This document shows, in pieces, positions 1 through 5,442 of a stretch of DNA of 5,442 nucleotides. The stretch spans positions 1,166 to 6,607 of the forward strand of contig JAABVY010000355.1 of the NCBI GenBank assembly GCA_011777135.1, in the 5' to 3' direction. This DNA is from Candidatus Zixiibacteriota bacterium. Its GTDB lineage: Bacteria > Zixibacteria > MSB-5A5 > JAABVY01. How positions within the stretch are numbered: the first letter of the stretch is position 1; the number at the start of each line of letters is the position of its first letter. A program made the position numbers and the translations under genes. A model generated the notes under the pieces. The model was not told where the DNA came from and did not search any database. It saw only the letters and a list, made by a program, of their open reading frames with translations.

Positions 1-1578
1 CCAGCCATCTTCTCCGGGCCCCGGAGGCATGGGCTGCCCGATCAGATAAGGGGTAATATCCGGCGCCGGAGCATCCTGGCCTGACTGGTAAACCTTGGCA
101 TATTTATTGGCCTGGAATTTCTGGCGGCTGACCAACTGGAACTGCACCAGGTGCAGATGGATCGGGTGGGCATCGCCGGTTGTATTGATGATCTTCCAGA
201 CTTCGGTGCTTCCTAGTTCCGGAGTCTCGGTTGTGGGAGCATCCCAGGTTGTGTTGTTTAAAATTGCCCTTATGGGACCGTTTGGACCCATGATTTCGTC
301 AAGCGTCAGTTGGCGGGTATTGTCCCAGGTGGTAAGTTTTTCCACATATCCCGGGCCGGGAGTAGCAATCGAACTGTTATCCGGAGCGGTGAGTTCAACG
401 ACTCGGAACTGCATGATCTGACCATCGGTCATCGGATTAACAGTCATGCCATTCGGATATGGCGACCTGGCGTTGTTGCGAACTGTGAAAGTGGTTCCAG
501 GTGCATAGCCTGAAAAATCAACTATTACATCGCGGCGCTCACCGGGTGCGATGACGAGTCTTGGAGAGTTTGGATCATTGGGATCTGAAATCAAGACTGG
601 CGCATCCAGGTAGCCGCCGTCCGAACCGATCTGCCAGAAGCCGGGGCCGGTCGTATCGGCCACGTCTTCCCATATCTCCATGGCATAAAAGCGCGAATTG
701 GAGCCGTTAAGAATCCGGAAACGATATTTGCGCGGCTCAACCTCGAGATAGGGCCAGACTTTACCGTTTACAAGGATCGTGTTACCAAAAAACTCCGGCT
801 GCCAGAGCGGATGGATTTCGGGATTGTCTCCACCTACCGGGTAGTGCAGGGAACCGTCTGTATTGAACATACGGTCCTGAATCACCATCTCAATCTCATA
901 ATCACCTGAGGGCAGGTTAAGGGGATCCTCAATGGCCGGGTCGCGCAGGAGATAGAAGCCTGCTAAACCGGCATAGACGTTGAGGCGGGTTATACCGAGA
1001 ACATGATCATGGTACCATAGGGTTGTTGGAAGCTGATCATTAGCATACTCATAAGTTGTCTTGTACCAGCCGGGGCCTGTCTCTGCAAAGCCCTGAGTGA
1101 ACCATGCATCCGGTCCGCCATCGCTCTGGGGCTCGACTTCACCGCCATGCAAATGTACCACAGTGGGTACGCCGGAAGTCCACTCGGCCATGTGCAGAGT
1201 GGTATCGATGGCATAATCAAGGAGATGGGTCATAGGCAGGTTATTGACCCAGTTAACTGTTACCGGTACACCCCGGACTGCCTCTATTGTGGCGGCCGGA
1301 TATGAAGCGGTCGCCTGCGAAACTCCATAGCCCCACACTGTTGTGGGCGGAAGCTCGCTGTGGAGCTGCTGGGTAACTTCCCACATTCCGATTTCATAAT
1401 GATTTGGGGCAGCCTGCGGCATTGTCCCTGGTATTGGAAGGGGATCCACATACTTGGTAAGTGTAAGCGGATCAAGCGGTACCTGAGCTGAAGCCGCAAC
1501 TGAAAAAGCTGCGATGAGGACGAGAAGAAGCGAGAAATGCACGCTTTTCAAACAACTCGTTAGCTGTTTGCTACGCAT
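1..1578 (-). CDS. Exported CotA/bilirubin-oxidase-like multicopper oxidase, C-terminus cut by window edge
   Basis: The frame is open from the ATG at 1578 to the window edge, giving 526 codons without a stop. Residues 1-31 form a Sec-type signal peptide: basic start, hydrophobic core at about 15-28, and an ASA-Q cleavage site after residue 31. There is no twin-arginine motif. Copper-site motifs visible are VHLHGG (141-146), WYHDHVLGITRLNVYAGLAG (from 188) and HPIHLH (471-476), in the order and spacing of three-cupredoxin-domain oxidases. The stretch between the first two motifs closely resembles Bacillus CotA. Members oxidise phenolics, bilirubin or metal ions and reduce O2 to water. The final HCH-x3-H-x4-M type block, which supplies the remaining T1/T3 ligands, should lie off the left edge, so the full protein is probably about 600 residues. 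This start is chosen because AGGAGG lies 6 nt upstream and the signal peptide begins there. The family call is firm; the substrate is unknown. Confidence 0.93.
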   Translation of the reverse strand, partial: MRSKQLTSCLKSVHFSLLLVLIAAFSVAASAQVPLDPLTLTKYVDPLPIPGTMPQAAPNHYEIGMWEVTQQLHSELPPTTVWGYGVSQATASYPAATIEAVRGVPVTVNWVNNLPMTHLLDYAIDTTLHMAEWTSGVPTVVHLHGGEVEPQSDGGPDAWFTQGFAETGPGWYKTTYEYANDQLPTTLWYHDHVLGITRLNVYAGLAGFYLLRDPAIEDPLNLPSGDYEIEMVIQDRMFNTDGSLHYPVGGDNPEIHPLWQPEFFGNTILVNGKVWPYLEVEPRKYRFRILNGSNSRFYAMEIWEDVADTTGPGFWQIGSDGGYLDAPVLISDPNDPNSPRLVIAPGERRDVIVDFSGYAPGTTFTVRNNARSPYPNGMTVNPMTDGQIMQFRVVELTAPDNSSIATPGPGYVEKLTTWDNTRQLTLDEIMGPNGPIRAILNNTTWDAPTTETPELGSTEVWKIINTTGDAHPIHLHLVQFQLVSRQKFQANKYAKVYQSGQDAPAPDITPYLIGQPMPPGPGEDGW

Positions 1579-1584
1579 AAATAG

Positions 1585-1590
1585 CCTCCT
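1585..1590 (-). promoter_or_regulatory. Ribosome binding site of the multicopper oxidase
   Basis: On the minus strand this reads AGGAGG, 6 nt before the ATG at 1578. It is a near-ideal Shine-Dalgarno sequence and fixes the start that gives the complete signal peptide. Confidence 0.8.
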
Positions 1591-1626
1591 ATGCTGTTGT
1601 ATATTGTTGGCAGATTCGGATGAACC

Positions 1627-1642
1627 TGCGGTTGACATGCCA
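1627..1642 (-). promoter_or_regulatory. Possible sigma-54-type promoter for the multicopper oxidase
   Basis: The minus strand reads TGGCATGTCAACCGCA. The key GG and GC dinucleotides are 10 bp apart, as in the sigma-54 consensus TGGCACG-N4-TTGCA, and TGGCA and the final GCA are kept. The TT before GC is replaced by CC, and one base of the -24 element differs. Transcription would begin near 1616, leaving a leader of about 40 nt before the ATG at 1578. No enhancer-binding regulator or obvious enhancer pair is visible, so this is a candidate only. Confidence 0.27.
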
Positions 1643-1724
1643 AACAAAACAAATTTTATCCAGTATTTGTTCCAAGTCCTTAATATACTTAGCCGAATTT
1701 TTGATACGGGCCTCAACGAGCAAT

Positions 1725-1739
1725 AATATTAGTAATATT
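1725..1739. repeat. AT-rich perfect palindrome, 7 + 1 + 7 bp
   Basis: AATATTA-G-TAATATT is a perfect inverted repeat lying about 150 bp upstream of the oxidase start. It could be a repressor-type operator, but in DNA this AT-rich such palindromes also arise by chance. No promoter elements directly overlap it. Confidence 0.3.
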
Positions 1740-1747
1740 GATGATAG

Positions 1748-1801
1748 TGCGTGCAAGTAGATCAGTTAAATTATGCAGCTTCTCATCACTTTCGGCACGC
1801 A
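1748..1801. repeat. Inverted arms TGCGTGC / GCACGCA around a 40-nt interior
   Basis: The left arm is at 1748-1754 and the right arm at 1795-1801; they are perfectly complementary and GC-rich within AT-rich DNA. The 40-nt interior contains the repeated block also found at 5330-5376. As RNA this would be a 7-bp stem with a large loop, too open for a terminator. It matches no riboswitch consensus that I recognise. Confidence 0.35.
1763..1792. repeat. Copy 1 of a repeated intergenic block
   Basis: The plus strand carries a 16-bp part at 1763-1778 and TTCTCATCACTTT at 1780-1792. The 13-mer recurs exactly at 5364-5376, and the 16-bp part matches 5330-5345 at 13 of 16 positions, both in the same orientation. 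The two parts are 1 nt apart here and 18 nt apart in copy 2. This copy ends about 200 bp upstream of the oxidase start codon, a distance close to that of copy 2 from the methyltransferase start. Confidence 0.5.
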
Positions 1802-1826
1802 GAAAAAAAACGGGAGAAAACAAACA

Positions 1827-3731
1827 TCAGAGTTGAAGTGCTTTGAGGAGTAATATCGTTATGTCATCCTGCTGAGGTCGACCGTCTGCATAAGCTCGAT
1901 TGGCTTCAAAGATGCCATCTATGATCTGCTCTGCACCCTGATTTTTGTTATAAACTACATATTGTATCGCCCGTTCGATCCCAAACTGCTCATCAGCTGG
2001 ATTCATTGAATCTTCAAGCCCATCGGTCGAAAACAGAAGCATTGATCCGGGATCCGAAAAAACGAATTCGCTGGCAGTATAGCGGGCATCCTGATGTATG
2101 CCGAGAGGAATCCCTGTGCTGGCAAGAATCCGGTTTATACCGCCTGCTTTGTCAATCAGATATCCGGGGATATGTCCGGCACTTGCGTAGATGACCTTCT
2201 TTGTTCCAGGATCAAGCTGGCAGATAAGCAATGTGACGAACTCTCCATGATTAAAGTCCTTAAAAAGCAGTTGATTGAGCCTGGCCAGGATTTGCGCCGG
2301 ATCAGAGCAGCCGGATGCAAAAGCCCTCGTGAGAGCTCGTGTCTCTGCCATAAAGAGCGCTGTCCCAATGCCATGACCGCTGACATCGCCTATTGCAATG
2401 ACCAGGCATCCATCCGCGGTTTCAATGAAGTCGAAATAATCTCCGCCTGTCTCATCGGCAGGGAATGCGTTGGCGGCGATGTCGAAACCGGGAATTGCGG
2501 CGGTCGTAGCGTAAAAGGTCTGTTGCACCAACCGAGCCAGCTCCAGATTAGCCTCCTGTTCTTTTTTCTCAATCAGACCGGTTATATCTTTTAGAACGGA
2601 GACATAATGGGTGATTTCGCCTTCTCTCTCCTGCATGGGAGTGATGGTCTGCCGGGCCCAGTATAACTCGCCCGACTTTTTCCGGTTTTTAATCGTGCAA
2701 TAGAAAGGTTTTCCAGAGGATATTTCCGACCAGAGGCTGCGGTAAAACTCGCCGTCATGTTCTCCGGATTTGAGTATGTCCGGAGTTCTTCCGATTACCT
2801 CTTCCCGTGTAAATCCGGTTGTCTTTTCAAAAGCAGGATTTACATATTCGATTTTGCCTTCTCTATCGGTTATAAGGACGCTGTCCGCTGTCTGATTCAA
2901 TGCCGAGGAGAGTCTTTTGTAAATTAACATCTTTTCGCGGAGCCGCTCGCCCTCCGTGATATCACGATACTGCCATATATGTACTGGAGAATTAGACAAC
3001 TCAGTCACGGGGATATAATCACGCTGGAATATCCGGCCGTCCAGGAATTGAATCTCCTCATTTAAAACGGCAGTCTTTTCGTGCATTACCTCGTTGATTC
3101 GCCCGACGAATCTCTCGGGGTCATGAGACCTAGCTGCCAGGAGCCAGATGCATTCTAAGCAATCCCGGCCGGTAAGATCGGACGGCTGCGCCCTTATATT
3201 AAACATTGTACAAAATGCCTGATTAACCTGTTGGATCTGCCTTTTATCATTCATTATCAGAACCCCGGCCTTTTGGCTCTCTATCAAGGCGCACATCTGC
3301 ATTGAAAACGAATCCAGATTCTCTTCCGCGATTTGTTGTTTGGAGACATCGCGCAATACTATCATTCCACCATATATAATCCCATCTTCATCTTTCAGAG
3401 GCTTAGCGCTTATGGTAATCCAAAGACCGAATGGATTGGCCTGATTTTTGACATATATAAGCTCATCATTAATGTTTTCTCCCTGCATTGCCCTTAGCAA
3501 AGGAAAGCGGCTGGATGCATAAGGTGTATGCTTGTCAGGCAAATAGCAGCCCTTGAAAAGTGACCATTCTGCAGAGTCAATATCGTGGGCACTGACCCCT
3601 AGCATGAGTTCGGCTGCTTTATTGAAAACAAGAAATCTGCCATCCAGGTCGGCCGCGGCAACGCCGTCAGGAATGTTAGCGACAGCAAACTTGAGCATGT
3701 CTATTGCGGTTGATTCAAATGTTTGATGCAT
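1827..3731 (-). CDS. Triple-PAS sensor protein phosphatase, PP2C/SpoIIE (RsbU-type)
   Basis: This 634-residue protein has three PAS sensor domains, at about 8-130, 142-262 and 272-386, the first and third ending in the typical RDV/KDIT exit. A helical linker (about 384-405, with LARLVQQ) leads into a SpoIIE-type PP2C phosphatase at about 405-632. Metal-binding and catalytic motifs are intact: GGDYFD (D431, D434), GDVSGHG (D449), SAGH (517-520), STDG (D570) and QDD (D622, D623). Family members dephosphorylate a Ser/Thr of a STAS-domain anti-sigma antagonist, releasing a sigma factor or other effector when the sensor domains are triggered. There is no transmembrane segment or signal peptide, so it should act in the cytoplasm on an internal cue. 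PAS3 resembles redox PAS domains of the NifL type in its NPAFEKTTGF and KP-F regions, but ligand binding cannot be read from sequence. No anti-sigma kinase or STAS gene lies alongside. Confidence 0.93.
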   Translation of the reverse strand: MHQTFESTAIDMLKFAVANIPDGVAAADLDGRFLVFNKAAELMLGVSAHDIDSAEWSLFKGCYLPDKHTPYASSRFPLLRAMQGENINDELIYVKNQANPFGLWITISAKPLKDEDGIIYGGMIVLRDVSKQQIAEENLDSFSMQMCALIESQKAGVLIMNDKRQIQQVNQAFCTMFNIRAQPSDLTGRDCLECIWLLAARSHDPERFVGRINEVMHEKTAVLNEEIQFLDGRIFQRDYIPVTELSNSPVHIWQYRDITEGERLREKMLIYKRLSSALNQTADSVLITDREGKIEYVNPAFEKTTGFTREEVIGRTPDILKSGEHDGEFYRSLWSEISSGKPFYCTIKNRKKSGELYWARQTITPMQEREGEITHYVSVLKDITGLIEKKEQEANLELARLVQQTFYATTAAIPGFDIAANAFPADETGGDYFDFIETADGCLVIAIGDVSGHGIGTALFMAETRALTRAFASGCSDPAQILARLNQLLFKDFNHGEFVTLLICQLDPGTKKVIYASAGHIPGYLIDKAGGINRILASTGIPLGIHQDARYTASEFVFSDPGSMLLFSTDGLEDSMNPADEQFGIERAIQYVVYNKNQGAEQIIDGIFEANRAYADGRPQQDDITILLLKALQL

Positions 3732-3740
3732 ATCAACGAT

Positions 3741-3748
3741 TCATCCTT
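3741..3748 (-). promoter_or_regulatory. Ribosome binding site of the sensor phosphatase
   Basis: The minus strand reads AAGGATGA, a moderate Shine-Dalgarno match, 9 nt before the ATG at 3731. The next in-frame ATG (residue 12) has no such sequence in front of it, which favours the upstream start. Confidence 0.6.
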
Positions 3749-3897
3749 GCTTTATGGATTGCCCTGGTGATTAATAATCCGCGCTTCAATTCGGAGACGA
3801 TTTAGAAAGACCTCTTATCGCGGTGCCTGCTGCAGCTTTCCTCAGAATCGATAGGAATAAATGATCGTACTCGTTTTCCGGATACCCGTGAGAATCT

Positions 3898-3912
3898 ATA
3901 AGTGGTACTTAT
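3898..3912. repeat. Operator-like inverted repeat, 6 + 3 + 6 bp
   Basis: ATAAGT-GGT-ACTTAT is a perfect short inverted repeat. It overlaps the downstream edge of the -10 candidate at 3911-3916, about where a repressor site would sit. It is short enough to be accidental. Confidence 0.3.
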
Positions 3913-3939
3913 TTATGTTATATTTCTCTGTATCGGCAA
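3911..3939 (-). promoter_or_regulatory. Weak sigma-70-like promoter candidate for the sensor phosphatase
   Basis: On the minus strand TTGCCG (3934-3939) is followed after 17 bp by ATAAAT (3911-3916). The spacing is ideal, but each box departs from consensus at two or more positions. Transcription would start near 3904, leaving a leader of about 170 nt before the phosphatase ATG. Confidence 0.25.
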
Positions 3940-4168
3940 CCTCATACTCAAAAAACAGAATTTGATCATAAAAGTTTTTAAAATACAGGTAAAAATCAGG
4001 TCAGGATCGGGGTGTATGATGTACCAATTAAGCTAACCGATTGAGCGGAATTGCATAAGTTCTCCTACAGAAAGTATATCCGGAAGTCAATGTTATCGGG
4101 GCCGCATCGAGCTTTTCCATTTAATCGATTTAGCCAGGACCTGAAATTATATCTCCATCTTCCGCCAG

Positions 4169-5164
4169 TTAAGGTCTGCGAGCAATATATAAAGCATGGG
4201 GTGACGGCGCGGGCGGCCTGATCGCAGAGAAATGAGCAAAACCAGCATCTGATAACAGCTGTTCAATCTCCTCAAGTGAATAGCATCGAGCTTTGGAAGT
4301 CATATAGAAGAAAAGCGAAAATGCGGAAGATACAAGCTCCGGCTCTCCTTCAGCTTCTGAGAAGTCCCAGATGGCGATGGTGCCGCCGGGATTGATATGA
4401 TTATAGATTTGGCGGATCACCCTAATTAACAGTTCTTCGGGTATATGATGTATCAGATTGCTCATGAAAACCAGATCATAATCGTTTCTCAACTCCGTCT
4501 TAAGGATATCGCCTTCTATATGCGTCACCAGATCGTCAGTACCGAGATCACGTGCAACATTCCTGGCAGTCTCGATTACGTTTGGAAGCTCTAATACCTC
4601 TGCTCTCATTTGAGGATTCATGCGGCTGATAGCTGACGAATATATGCCATGCGAACCGCCGATATCCAGCATCAGCCTGCTTCCTTTTTGTACCGGAATA
4701 TTTTCCGCAATCCAGTCTGCTGCCGGGGCTGCTGTTTCTGCCATCGCCAGTTGATGGATATATAGACCGTCCGGCTTTTCCATGAGTGCCTGGAGGTCTA
4801 CACAATTGCCTCCTGTCAGAGTGCTTTCCAGCTGTTCCAAAGCCTGCAACTGAATTCGACAGAATCGGACCCAGTTCTTCAGCTTATGGGAGCTGTTCTC
4901 AAGCAGAGTATTTCTGGAAACTTCCGTAAGATCATAATCCCCGTCTCTGGATTTTATGTATCCCAGGCAGCTCAGGATATCTAGAAGCCGTTTGATTCCA
5001 TCAGAGTCCAGATCAAGATGTTTTGCAATATCATCTGAACGGTGTTTGCCATTTGCCACTGCTTCAAAAAGGCCTGTTGAAACCCCGGAAACCAGCGCCC
5101 ATGCCGCCATGGCGGGTACGAAGGGGTCGAGTAATGTATTTGCTTCCATTTTTGGGTTAGTCAA
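4169..5164 (-). CDS. SAM-dependent methyltransferase, O-methyltransferase (dimerisation + Methyltransf_2) type
   Basis: This 331-residue cytoplasmic protein has the two-part build of small-molecule O-methyltransferases (acetylserotonin/hydroxyneurosporene/BchU-like). An N-terminal helical dimerisation and winged-helix part spans about 10-100 (GLFEAVANG; DLDSDGIKRLLDILSCLGYI). The Rossmann catalytic domain follows from about 145: SAM motif LDIGGSHG (166-173), LELPNV (191-196) supplying the acidic ribose contact, GDI (218-220), NLIHHIPEE (236-244) around the likely catalytic histidine region, NPGGTIAIWD (258-267) and a late YSLEEIEQLLSDAGF (295-309). Length is normal for the family. The start is a TTG at 5164, because AGGAGG lies 5 nt before it; the first in-frame ATG (residue 6) would be 20 nt away. 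A perfect-consensus promoter lies upstream. The gene is followed by 437 non-coding bp, so it is probably transcribed alone. Substrate unknown; the neighbours give no biosynthetic hint. Confidence 0.9.
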   Translation of the reverse strand: MTNPKMEANTLLDPFVPAMAAWALVSGVSTGLFEAVANGKHRSDDIAKHLDLDSDGIKRLLDILSCLGYIKSRDGDYDLTEVSRNTLLENSSHKLKNWVRFCRIQLQALEQLESTLTGGNCVDLQALMEKPDGLYIHQLAMAETAAPAADWIAENIPVQKGSRLMLDIGGSHGIYSSAISRMNPQMRAEVLELPNVIETARNVARDLGTDDLVTHIEGDILKTELRNDYDLVFMSNLIHHIPEELLIRVIRQIYNHINPGGTIAIWDFSEAEGEPELVSSAFSLFFYMTSKARCYSLEEIEQLLSDAGFAHFSAIRPPAPSPHALYIARRP

Positions 5165-5169
5165 AGATT

Positions 5170-5175
5170 CCTCCT
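5170..5175 (-). promoter_or_regulatory. Ribosome binding site deciding a TTG start for the methyltransferase
   Basis: AGGAGG on the minus strand, 5 nt before TTG at 5162-5164. It is too far (20 nt) from the ATG at 5149, so it selects TTG as the initiator and adds five residues to the N-terminus. Confidence 0.75.
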
Positions 5176-5203
5176 GGTTTATAATTTATTAGATGAAAAG
5201 GGA

Positions 5204-5231
5204 ATTATAGTATTCAAATTAAATCTATTAA
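5204..5231 (-). promoter_or_regulatory. Possible second, proximal promoter of the methyltransferase
   Basis: A perfect -10 box TATAAT (5204-5209) is preceded after 16 bp by TTAATA (5226-5231), a poor -35. If used, transcription would begin near 5197, giving a short leader of about 33 nt. In AT-rich DNA an isolated TATAAT is weak evidence. Confidence 0.3.
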
Positions 5232-5233
5232 TT
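5217..5233. repeat. AT-rich inverted repeat over the proximal -35 region
   Basis: AATTAA-ATCTA-TTAATT, arms of 6 bp with a 5-bp centre. It covers the -35 position of the proximal promoter candidate and lies in the leader of the distal one, a plausible operator location. It may also be chance in AT-rich sequence. Confidence 0.27.
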
Positions 5234-5304
5234 CTGATTGTGCCTAAGGTAAGATGCGAATAGGAGAGAGGCGGGAAGGATGATGGCTATTGCTGCCTGC
5301 TGAA

Positions 5305-5332
5305 ATTATATATAATAATGAAACTATGTCAA
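5305..5332 (-). promoter_or_regulatory. Perfect-consensus sigma-70 promoter upstream of the methyltransferase
   Basis: The minus strand carries TTGACA (5327-5332), a 16-bp spacer and TATAAT (5305-5310). Both hexamers match the housekeeping consensus exactly. Transcription would start near 5298 and give a leader of about 133 nt before the TTG start. The AT-rich core could also be read as an archaeal TATA element, but the exact -35 argues for a bacterium. Confidence 0.65.
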
Positions 5333-5376
5333 TTTAAATATGCAGGGCAGCTTGTAGAATAAATTCTCATCACTTT
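5330..5376. repeat. Copy 2 of the repeated intergenic block
   Basis: The plus strand carries the 16-bp part at 5330-5345 and the exact 13-mer TTCTCATCACTTT at 5364-5376. Compared with copy 1 at 1763-1792 it has about 17 extra bases between the parts, flanked by a repeated GCAG. Its left end overlaps the -35 box of the consensus promoter, so on the minus strand the block lies directly upstream of the promoter. Confidence 0.5.
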
Positions 5377-5442
5377 GTCCCTGAGCAAAACAAGTTCTTC
5401 TCGGCTAGTAAGATAGCAAAATGTGTGCTGCGGTTATCCCCT

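Larger units (their letters stand above)
1579..1826. other. Intergenic region between sensor phosphatase and multicopper oxidase
   Basis: These 248 bp carry no credible gene. They hold the leader of the oxidase (minus strand) and the 3' flank of the phosphatase gene. Contents seen are the oxidase RBS, a sigma-54-like candidate at 1627-1642, an AT-rich palindrome at 1725-1739, a copy of a repeated block at 1763-1792 enclosed by 7-bp inverted arms, and a run of eight T (minus strand) at 1802-1809. No convincing sigma-70 -35/-10 pair was found for the oxidase. The T-run lacks a GC-rich hairpin in front of it, so no intrinsic terminator is called. Confidence 0.6.
3732..4168. other. Intergenic region between methyltransferase and sensor phosphatase
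   Basis: This 437-bp AT-rich stretch has no convincing gene on either strand. It holds the phosphatase RBS, a weak promoter candidate at 3911-3939 with an overlapping palindrome at 3898-3912, and a seven-codon minus-strand ORF (4056 to 4033) preceded by AGGAG. A 30-codon minus-strand ORF (4120 to 4028) has no RBS and is not called. No tRNA-like fold, riboswitch or hairpin-plus-T terminator was recognised after the methyltransferase stop. Confidence 0.6.
5165..5442. other. Leader and upstream region of the methyltransferase, to the window edge
   Basis: These 278 bp hold the RBS, two promoter candidates, an inverted repeat, the second copy of the repeated block, and a purine-rich tract on the plus strand at about 5262-5284. 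No gene could be supported. Short minus-strand frames that end at 5371-5369 and 5331-5329 run in from, or near, the right edge; either could be a fragment of an upstream gene, but both are too short to judge. Confidence 0.55.

Noticed and set aside
95..421. Plus-strand open frame of 108 codons
   Set aside because: It is antisense to the multicopper oxidase, whose frame carries clear copper motifs; the plus-strand product looks random.
1802..1809. Run of eight T on the minus strand after the phosphatase stop, as an intrinsic terminator
   Set aside because: No GC-rich hairpin lies immediately upstream of the run, and the only nearby inverted arms are downstream of it with a 40-nt loop.
1740..1826. 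Riboswitch (for example cyclic-di-GMP) in the oxidase leader
   Set aside because: The conserved core motifs of classes I know are absent; only simple inverted arms are visible.
2094..2594. Plus-strand open frame of 166 codons
   Set aside because: It lies wholly antisense to the intact PP2C/PAS3 coding region, its translation has no recognisable domain, and it is cysteine-rich in the way of shadow frames.
4028..4120. Minus-strand ORF of 30 codons in the 437-bp gap
   Set aside because: No Shine-Dalgarno sequence precedes the ATG, and the translation resembles nothing known. It also overlaps the seven-codon ORF in another frame.
5329..5436. Minus-strand frame of about 33 codons near the right edge, protein-like in composition
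   Set aside because: It is bounded by a stop on both sides, has no good start with an RBS, and ends inside the consensus -35 box. It is too short to distinguish from chance.
1..5442. The three same-strand genes as one operon or one novel system
   Set aside because: Gaps of about 250 and 440 bp with separate ribosome binding sites and promoter candidates argue for independent units, and no shared pathway is evident. The shared upstream block is the only possible link.

Overview
The window holds three protein genes, all on the minus strand, plus three AT-rich intergenic stretches. Reading in the direction of transcription (right to left), they are: a SAM-dependent O-methyltransferase-like protein (5164 to 4169), a cytoplasmic sensor phosphatase with three PAS domains and a C-terminal PP2C/SpoIIE (RsbU-type) domain (3731 to 1827), and an exported CotA/bilirubin-oxidase-like multicopper oxidase (1578 to 1), whose C-terminus runs off the left edge. 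No tRNA, rRNA, CRISPR array, transposase or convincing Rho-independent terminator was found.

The organism is most likely a bacterium. Upstream of the methyltransferase there is an exact TTGACA / TATAAT pair with 16 bp spacing. Strong Shine-Dalgarno sequences sit in front of two of the genes, a TTG start is used in one, and the oxidase carries a classical Sec signal peptide. The PAS-SpoIIE architecture is common in environmental bacteria, but it also occurs in some methanogenic archaea, and nothing here fixes the phylum. Coding regions have moderate GC; intergenic regions are clearly AT-richer.

The genes are separated by about 250 and 440 bp, so they are probably separate transcription units rather than one operon. 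The phosphatase has no anti-sigma kinase or STAS antagonist beside it, the usual partners in an Rsb-type switch, so its target must be encoded elsewhere. Nothing in the sequence ties the three proteins to one pathway.

The least expected feature is in the non-coding DNA. A two-part sequence block, whose core is an exact 13-bp match, occurs in the same orientation about 200 bp upstream of both the oxidase start and the methyltransferase start. It could be a shared regulatory element or the remnant of a small dispersed repeat. Other non-coding candidates are a sigma-54-like site before the oxidase and short inverted repeats overlapping possible -10/-35 boxes. These are weaker and are scored accordingly.
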